A DNA stretch of 64,000 nucleotides from G001797105 sp964528155. GTDB lineage: Bacteria; Chloroflexota; Anaerolineae; Anaerolineales; E44-bin32. Shown here piece after piece: positions 59,260 through 64,000 of the stretch. The DNA is taken from the NCBI GenBank assembly GCA_964528155.1, contig CAZGRL010000008.1:1-64000 (forward strand). The letters run 5' to 3'. The first letter of the stretch is position 1, and each line of letters starts with the position of its first letter. Under the pieces are notes generated by a model. That model saw only the letters and a program-made list of their open reading frames with translations. It was not told the origin of the DNA and made no database searches. A program made the position numbers and the translations under genes.

Positions 59260-60059
59260 GAGGCCTGGTCTACCTTTACATCCAGCAGTTCAAAACATCC
59301 CTGGCGACGATGTTCCAGTACCGTGCCTCCCTGGTGATCTGGCTCATCAGCCAGGTTCTTGAGCCCCTGATCTACCTGATCGTCTGGACGGTGGTATCGA
59401 ATGGACAGGGAGGGAGCGTCGGCGGGTTCACGACGACCGAGTTTGCCGGGTATTTCATCTCGCTCATGCTCATCAACCACATCACCTATACCTGGATCAT
59501 GTACGAATATGAGTATCGGGTTCGTCATGGTTCTTTATCCTTTGCCCTGCTGCGACCGGTTCATCCCATTCACGCCGATATTGCCGATAACATATCCTCG
59601 AAGGCCGTTTCCTTCCCGGCGATGCTGTTGGCTGCCCTCGGATTGGCGATGCTCTTCAGGCCGGCCTTTCACTTTCTTCCTTGGGCTGTCGTTGCTACCC
59701 TGCCGGCGGTGGCTCTGGCGTTCATCCTGCGCTTCTTCGTAGAGTGGTGTCTGGCGCTGGCAGCGTTTTGGATGACGCGCGTGAGCGCCATGAATCAGAC
59801 TTACTACGTGGCGATGCTCTTTTTGTCCGGTCAGATGGCCCCCCTGGCGCTGATGCCGATGTGGGTTCAGACAATCGCGTCCATTTCGCCATTCCGCTGG
59901 ATGATCTCCTTCCCCCTCGAGTTGTTGCTCGGCCGGCTGAGCCCAATCCAAGCCCTGCAAGGGTTTGCTGCCCAGATGATCTGGATCGGCTTGGCCTGGG
60001 GATTGATGCGTTTGGTATGGCGCGCTGGTGTGCGCGCCTACTCGGCGGTGGGTGGGTGA
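59256..60059 (+). CDS. ABC-2 exporter permease 1 (COG4587-type)
   Basis: Membrane protein of 267 aa with six helices, starting at GTG 59256 inside the ATPase gene end. It opens YLYIQQFKTSLATMFQYRASLVIWLI, and GSLSFALLRPVHPIHADIADNI is the cytoplasmic coupling region typical of this permease family. It overlaps permease 2 by four bases. Confidence 0.85.
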   Translation: MRGLVYLYIQQFKTSLATMFQYRASLVIWLISQVLEPLIYLIVWTVVSNGQGGSVGGFTTTEFAGYFISLMLINHITYTWIMYEYEYRVRHGSLSFALLRPVHPIHADIADNISSKAVSFPAMLLAALGLAMLFRPAFHFLPWAVVATLPAVALAFILRFFVEWCLALAAFWMTRVSAMNQTYYVAMLFLSGQMAPLALMPMWVQTIASISPFRWMISFPLELLLGRLSPIQALQGFAAQMIWIGLAWGLMRLVWRAGVRAYSAVGG

Positions 60060-60841
60060 CGGCGTTGCGATTGCTCTGGACGTACCTGAGGGTAGGGATG
60101 TTGAACGAGCTGGCCTACCGAGCCAACTTCTTCGTCCGTCTGTTCCAATCCGTCCTCGAGCTGGCGACGGCCCTGGGGGCCCTGGCCGTCGTCTTTGGCT
60201 ACACCGACAACCTGGGCGGCTGGCGTCCCGAGGAGATCGTGGCCCTGCTCGGCGTGTACTTTCTGGTTGGTGGTGTTATCGGGTTGGTGATCCAGCCCAG
60301 CATGGAGGCATTCATCGAATCTATTCGTGAGGGGACCCTCGATTTCACCCTGACCAAACCGGAGGACGCCCAGCTCCTGGTCAGCGTGCAGGCGGTGGAT
60401 ATATGGGGTGCGATCGACGTGGTTCTGGGCGCTGTTGTTCTTGTCGTCGCCCTGGCCCGACTGGGGGAACGGGTAGGTGGGGCGCAAGCCGTCATGTTCG
60501 GCGCAATGCTCATAGCCGGGGTGGCGATCGTATACGCCTTCTGGTTGATCCTGGCAACAACTGCCTTCTGGTTCGTGCGCGCCGAGAACATCCTGGTGAT
60601 CTTTCAAAGCATGTACGAAGCCGGCCGCTGGCCGATCAGTCTGTATCCCGGATGGCTGCGCTACGGCCTTACGTTTCTCGTGCCGGTCGCCTTCGCCACA
60701 ACCATCCCGGCCGAGGCATTGACGGGCCGGCGTGATCTCCCGACGCTGTTGGCCGCGCTTGGGCTGGCCATCGTCCTATTGATCGCCTCGAGGGCATTCT
60801 GGCGCATCGGGATCCAGCACTACTCGGGAGCGTCAGCCTGA
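60056..60841 (+). CDS. ABC-2 exporter permease 2 (COG3694-type)
   Basis: Second permease, 261 aa with six helices, from GTG 60056 overlapping the previous stop. The region GTLDFTLTKPEDAQLLVS parallels the coupling region of permease 1. The end of the gene is followed directly by a heptamer array. The longer frame starting at 59681 lies inside permease 1 and was rejected. Confidence 0.85.
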   Translation: MTALRLLWTYLRVGMLNELAYRANFFVRLFQSVLELATALGALAVVFGYTDNLGGWRPEEIVALLGVYFLVGGVIGLVIQPSMEAFIESIREGTLDFTLTKPEDAQLLVSVQAVDIWGAIDVVLGAVVLVVALARLGERVGGAQAVMFGAMLIAGVAIVYAFWLILATTAFWFVRAENILVIFQSMYEAGRWPISLYPGWLRYGLTFLVPVAFATTIPAEALTGRRDLPTLLAALGLAIVLLIASRAFWRIGIQHYSGASA

Positions 60842-60847
60842 TCGCGA

Positions 60848-60904
60848 GGCGGACGACGGACGATGGACGGCAGACGGCGGGGGACGGGAGACGGGAGACT
60901 GGGA
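60848..60904. repeat. Degenerate heptamer array 6
   Basis: Consecutive units GGACGAC, GGACGAT, GGACGGC, AGACGGC, GGGGGAC, GGGAGAC, GGGAGAC show the 7-base register clearly. A short reverse-type part (GTCGTCC, near 60936) follows. Confidence 0.75.
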
Positions 60905-61028
60905 CTCCGCATGGGTTCTTGTTTTCTCGGGGTCTGTCGTCCGCGGTCGATCAGGGCTTTGGCGTCCGACTGGCGTCCTGAGGAGGAAACGCTAGACTCA
61001 TCCCACCACCGGCCGGAGGAGGACCTCC

Positions 61029-62081
61029 GTGAAAGTGTCCGAGTCTCTCCGCAAGTCCCCCAGGCCGGTCGTCTATGGGATCAGCCTCTGCCTTATCGTC
61101 GCCATCGGCGCGATCGACTACATCACCGGAACAGAGCTCTCGATCTCGATCCTCTACCTCCTGCCGGTATCGATGGCGTCATGGTGGGTAGGGCAGAGGC
61201 CTGCCATTCTAGCCGCAGCACTTGCATCGGCAACATGGCTCGCGGCAGACTTGTTTTCCCATCACGTGTACTCAATGGCTGCCATCCCCTATTGGAACGC
61301 GGTTGTCAGGCTGGGGTTCTTTCTCATCGTATCTGAGTCCCTGGCCGCCTTGCAGGCCTCCAGGACCCGACAGGACGAGCTCAGTCAATTCATCGTCCAC
61401 GACCTTCGTTCGCCGCTGGGCAATGTGATCTCCGGGCTCGAAACTCTCAAGGAGATATCCGGGGATCAATTGGATGAATCGCAGACGACTGTGATTCAGA
61501 CGGTGCTGTCTTCTTCGGGCCGGATGCTGACTCTGATCGACTCCCTTCTGGATCTGGCACGACTGGAGCATGGATCAATGCCGGTCAACCCGGTTGATAC
61601 CGGCGTCGAGCAGATCGTCGAAGCGTCCCTTCAGCAGGTCGTCAACATGGCGACCCAGCGTGAGGTGATTTTGGTGAGCGATCTCTCGGAACCGGGTCTC
61701 CGACTGTGCGCCGACCCGGATCTGACCAACCGGGTCATCGTCAATCTACTGGCGAATGCCATCCGGGTGAGCCAGCCCGAGGCGTCTGTCGTGGCGAGGG
61801 CGGGTCGCATGGAAGACGGCCGAGTGTGGATAAGTGTTACCGACACGGGCCCCGGCATCCCCGAGAAGTGGCTGAACAAGGTCTTCGACAAGTTCAGCCA
61901 GATCGGTGCCCGGAAGACCGGCGGGTTCAAGGGGTCGGGGCTTGGACTGGCTTTCTGCCGCCGGGCCGTAGAGGCGCAGGGCGGACGGATCTGGCTCGAG
62001 AGCCAGGTCAATAAGGGCACAACGGTCACCTTCACCCTTCCCGCCGGGGATGCGGGCTCCCCCACAGCAAATAGTGAGTGA
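61029..62081 (+). CDS. Membrane sensor histidine kinase
   Basis: Kinase of 350 aa. Residues 12-105 are a four-helix membrane sensor almost the same in layout as that of the GGDEF protein at 44515 (DYITGTELS at residue 30, WNAVVRLGFF at 89). HisKA has FIVHDLRSPLGN (His124). The ATPase domain has the N-box (VNLLANAIRVS), DTGPGIP and GSGLGLAFCRRAV. The start GTG 61029 follows GGAGGAGG. It is an orphan: no response regulator is adjacent. Confidence 0.9.
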   Translation: MKVSESLRKSPRPVVYGISLCLIVAIGAIDYITGTELSISILYLLPVSMASWWVGQRPAILAAALASATWLAADLFSHHVYSMAAIPYWNAVVRLGFFLIVSESLAALQASRTRQDELSQFIVHDLRSPLGNVISGLETLKEISGDQLDESQTTVIQTVLSSSGRMLTLIDSLLDLARLEHGSMPVNPVDTGVEQIVEASLQQVVNMATQREVILVSDLSEPGLRLCADPDLTNRVIVNLLANAIRVSQPEASVVARAGRMEDGRVWISVTDTGPGIPEKWLNKVFDKFSQIGARKTGGFKGSGLGLAFCRRAVEAQGGRIWLESQVNKGTTVTFTLPAGDAGSPTANSE

Positions 62082-62181
62082 TCCATCTCAGCTTTGAGGC
62101 GGGACCAGGATGCTCCGCTTCTCTGCCCGCCACCCTCACTCCTTGTCCCCCATCCTCCATCTCGTGTCGCCCATCGCCTGT

Positions 62182-62312
62182 GGTCCGGCGTCCGTTTGCC
62201 CCGTCCCCTGTCCTCGGTCTCCGGTCGTCCTTCTTCTGCCGTCCATCGTCTATCGTCCGTCGTCCTTGGACCTCCGTCTTCGGTCGTGCACTTTCCGCCG
62301 TCCGTCGTCGAG
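62182..62312. repeat. Degenerate heptamer array 7 (CGTC-type half only)
   Basis: About 18 units such as GGTCCGG, CGTCCGT, GTCTCCG, GTCGTCC, GCCGTCC, ATCGTCT, ATCGTCC, GTCGTCC, without a clear opposite half. It fills most of the gap before the protease-like gene. Confidence 0.7.
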
Positions 62313-62344
62313 CGCCGGACTGATACAATCATCCGACATTGCCC

Positions 62345-64000
62345 ATGAATGCGATAAACGCCTTTCACTCGCGCCTCTCATTTCGGGTGGGTCGAATCAG
62401 GGTCGCCCCGAACATTTCCTGGATCCTGGTCATTCCCGTCGGCCTATGGCTCATCCAGGTCTACTACCTTCCGATCCTCGGCGGGACGCTGGCGCCAGCC
62501 CAAATGTGGATCACCGGAGGGTTCATCGTCGTCTCCGTCGGAGTTTCGTTGGCGGCACACGTCTTGGGCCACATCCTGATGGCGCGCGCAACGAAGGTGG
62601 AAATCCCGGGGGCGATCAACCTTTCACTCGTCGGCGACGCGGCCCAGGCTTGGCCCGACTCGACCTCACCCCGTGAGGATGCATTCATCGCACTCGCCGG
62701 GCCGGTATTCAATCTGGCGCTGGCAGGGCTTGTCTATCTGGTCTGGAATGCCCAACTCAACGGCGTTCTCAACGCCGTCACCCTGTTCGCGCTCGTTCTC
62801 AACATGTGGCTGTTCGCCGTCAACCTCACCCCGGCCTATCCTCTGGACGGCGGACGATTCCTCAAAGCGGTCATCTGGGAGGTGGGAGTCCGACCCCCGC
62901 GTGCCGTACGGATTGCACGCCGATGCGGATGGATTCTGGCTGGCGGGTTGAGTTGTTGGGCAGCGTATCTCATCCTCCAGCATGCGCGCTTCAGCTGGGC
63001 CACGGGTGGTGTGACGATCGGCTTTGTGATCCTGGTGATCTCCGGGCTGTCGGTTGGCTCGCCACCGCGCGACGTCACCGAGTCGCCTCCCAACACACCC
63101 GGCAGAGACCGCCGCCCGGCCGACATCCTGATTGCCGGGTTGACGATTCTCTGCCAGGTTTTGGTCGCCTTCAGCCTGGTGCTGACCAACGATGGGCTTG
63201 AGGCGCCAGGGGCGGCGCTCTCAGTGGAGCCGATGGTGCAAATCCCGCCCGAGCATCTGCATCCGCCCGCGGGCACCTTCATCCTAACGAGCGTGCTCGT
63301 GCAGACGCCGATCACGGCCGGCGAATGGGTGATCGGCAAGGTCAGCCCGGTCGTCAACATCGTCCCACCGGAAATCATCGTGCCCGAGGACACCACACCC
63401 CAGGAGCAGGCCCGCCAGGGGTTTGAGATGCTCGATGAGAGCGAGACAACCGCCATCGTGGTGGGAATGCGTCTGGCGGGGTTCAGCGCCGACCTCATCG
63501 GCAAAGGGATCGAGGTGGTTGACATCCAGCCGGACAGCCACGCCACCGGCATACTGCAACCCGGGGACGTGATCATCCAGGTCAATGGAGATTCGGTTCT
63601 CACGCCGTCCGAGCTGGTTGATCGGATCAAGGCCCAAAACGGGAACGCGGAAGTTCAGCTCACGATTGAGCGCCAAGGTGAACAACGGAAGGTCGATGTG
63701 CCTCTGATCACACCGGCTCAGCCGGGTGACTCGCGCCGGATCGGGATCGTCATCCAACCGGCTGGTTTCGACGTCAATCTGCCCTTCCCGGTCGAGATCC
63801 ATTCCCAGAAGATCGTCGGCGGGCCGTCTGCGGGCCTGATGTTCACTCTGACCGTTTACAATCTGCTCACGCCTGAGGACCTGACCCAAAACAGGCGGAT
63901 CGCGGGAACCGGGACGATCTCGCTGGATGGGACGGTCGGGCCGATCGGTGGGGTGGAGCAGAAGGTTGCTGCTGCGGAGGCCGCTGGAGCGACATACTTC
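62345..64000 (+). CDS. Membrane M50-like / PDZ / Lon-type (YlbL-like) fusion protein, truncated at window end
   Basis: The frame is open from ATG 62345 to the right edge (552 codons). Residues 20-240 are an M50 (site-2-protease-like) membrane domain. Its zinc motif is degenerate (HVLGH, 72-76, Val in place of catalytic Glu), though the distal NLTPAYPLDGG motif is kept. A further helix (about 258-278) leads into a YlbL-like region: an extracytoplasmic domain, a PDZ domain (about 370-460) and a Lon-type S16 peptidase domain with GGPSAG (Ser495) and EQKVAAA (Lys540). The Ser-Lys spacing of 45 fits the Lon dyad. The C-terminus lies outside the window. Confidence 0.82.
   Translation, partial: MNAINAFHSRLSFRVGRIRVAPNISWILVIPVGLWLIQVYYLPILGGTLAPAQMWITGGFIVVSVGVSLAAHVLGHILMARATKVEIPGAINLSLVGDAAQAWPDSTSPREDAFIALAGPVFNLALAGLVYLVWNAQLNGVLNAVTLFALVLNMWLFAVNLTPAYPLDGGRFLKAVIWEVGVRPPRAVRIARRCGWILAGGLSCWAAYLILQHARFSWATGGVTIGFVILVISGLSVGSPPRDVTESPPNTPGRDRRPADILIAGLTILCQVLVAFSLVLTNDGLEAPGAALSVEPMVQIPPEHLHPPAGTFILTSVLVQTPITAGEWVIGKVSPVVNIVPPEIIVPEDTTPQEQARQGFEMLDESETTAIVVGMRLAGFSADLIGKGIEVVDIQPDSHATGILQPGDVIIQVNGDSVLTPSELVDRIKAQNGNAEVQLTIERQGEQRKVDVPLITPAQPGDSRRIGIVIQPAGFDVNLPFPVEIHSQKIVGGPSAGLMFTLTVYNLLTPEDLTQNRRIAGTGTISLDGTVGPIGGVEQKVAAAEAAGATYF

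Noticed and set aside
46070..62312. Heptamer arrays as CRISPR
   Set aside because: Units are 7 bases with no constant long repeat or unique spacers, and no cas genes are present.

Overview
The window is a gene-dense, GC-rich stretch with almost every gene on the + strand. It looks like a draft or metagenome-assembled contig, because a run of 10 Ns sits at 45867-45876. Gene content suggests an anaerobic or facultative bacterium of the Chloroflexota (Anaerolineae- or Dehalococcoidia-like). The signs are a respiratory reductive dehalogenase with RdhB and RdhC partners, a Thr/Pro-rich lipoprotein linker, and enteric-type complex I and group 4 hydrogenase operons outside an enteric context. This placement is an inference from gene content; no rRNA or tRNA was seen.

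Layout. (1) 1-9723: complex I operon nuoCD(partial)-E-F-G-H-I-J-K-N, close to the E. coli type, with nuoL and nuoM absent between nuoK and nuoN. (2) 9724-12294: intergenic repeats, one minus-strand SDR gene, and a compact promoter / TGTGA-N6-TCACA / terminator unit. (3) 12295-23605: a complete Hyf/Hyc-type group 4 [NiFe]-hydrogenase operon (hyfA-I, hycH, hycI) with intact Ni ligands and a cleavable large-subunit tail. (4) 23633-28688: four genes of an NAD(P)H diaphorase / formate-dehydrogenase-like module (HndB-, NuoE-, NuoF- and NuoG/FdhA-like). The FdhA-like subunit has lost the catalytic Cys/Sec and the N5-type cluster motif. (5) 28689-32388: repeats, then a cobalamin riboswitch with terminator and btuFCD. 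(6) 32422-39197: an organohalide-respiration locus made of a frameshifted histidine kinase, a LuxR-type regulator, rdhA, rdhB, rdhC, a small anchored protein, and an ApbE flavin transferase split by an in-frame TAG. (7) 39470-44285: acyl-CoA dehydrogenase plus FixC-FixX-EtfB-EtfA. (8) 44515-64000: signalling proteins, a MarR-controlled ABC efflux operon, a heterodimeric ABC exporter, a KimA-like K+ transporter, a three-gene ABC-2 exporter, a histidine kinase, and a truncated M50-PDZ-Lon fusion. Degenerate 7-bp repeat arrays fill the intergenic spaces of this last part.

How it fits together (inference). H2 and NAD(P)H could be interconverted by the group 4 hydrogenase plus the flavin module. 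Complex I and the Fix/ETF genes feed the quinone pool. RdhA, a corrinoid enzyme, is a possible terminal reductase, and its cofactor demand fits the neighbouring riboswitch-controlled corrinoid importer. The strongest novelty candidate is the hyf + NuoEFG-like composite, which may be an NAD(P)H-linked, membrane-bound hydrogenase instead of a formate hydrogenlyase. Two disabling lesions in the rdh locus (kinase frameshift, ApbE nonsense codon) mean its function should be treated with caution.
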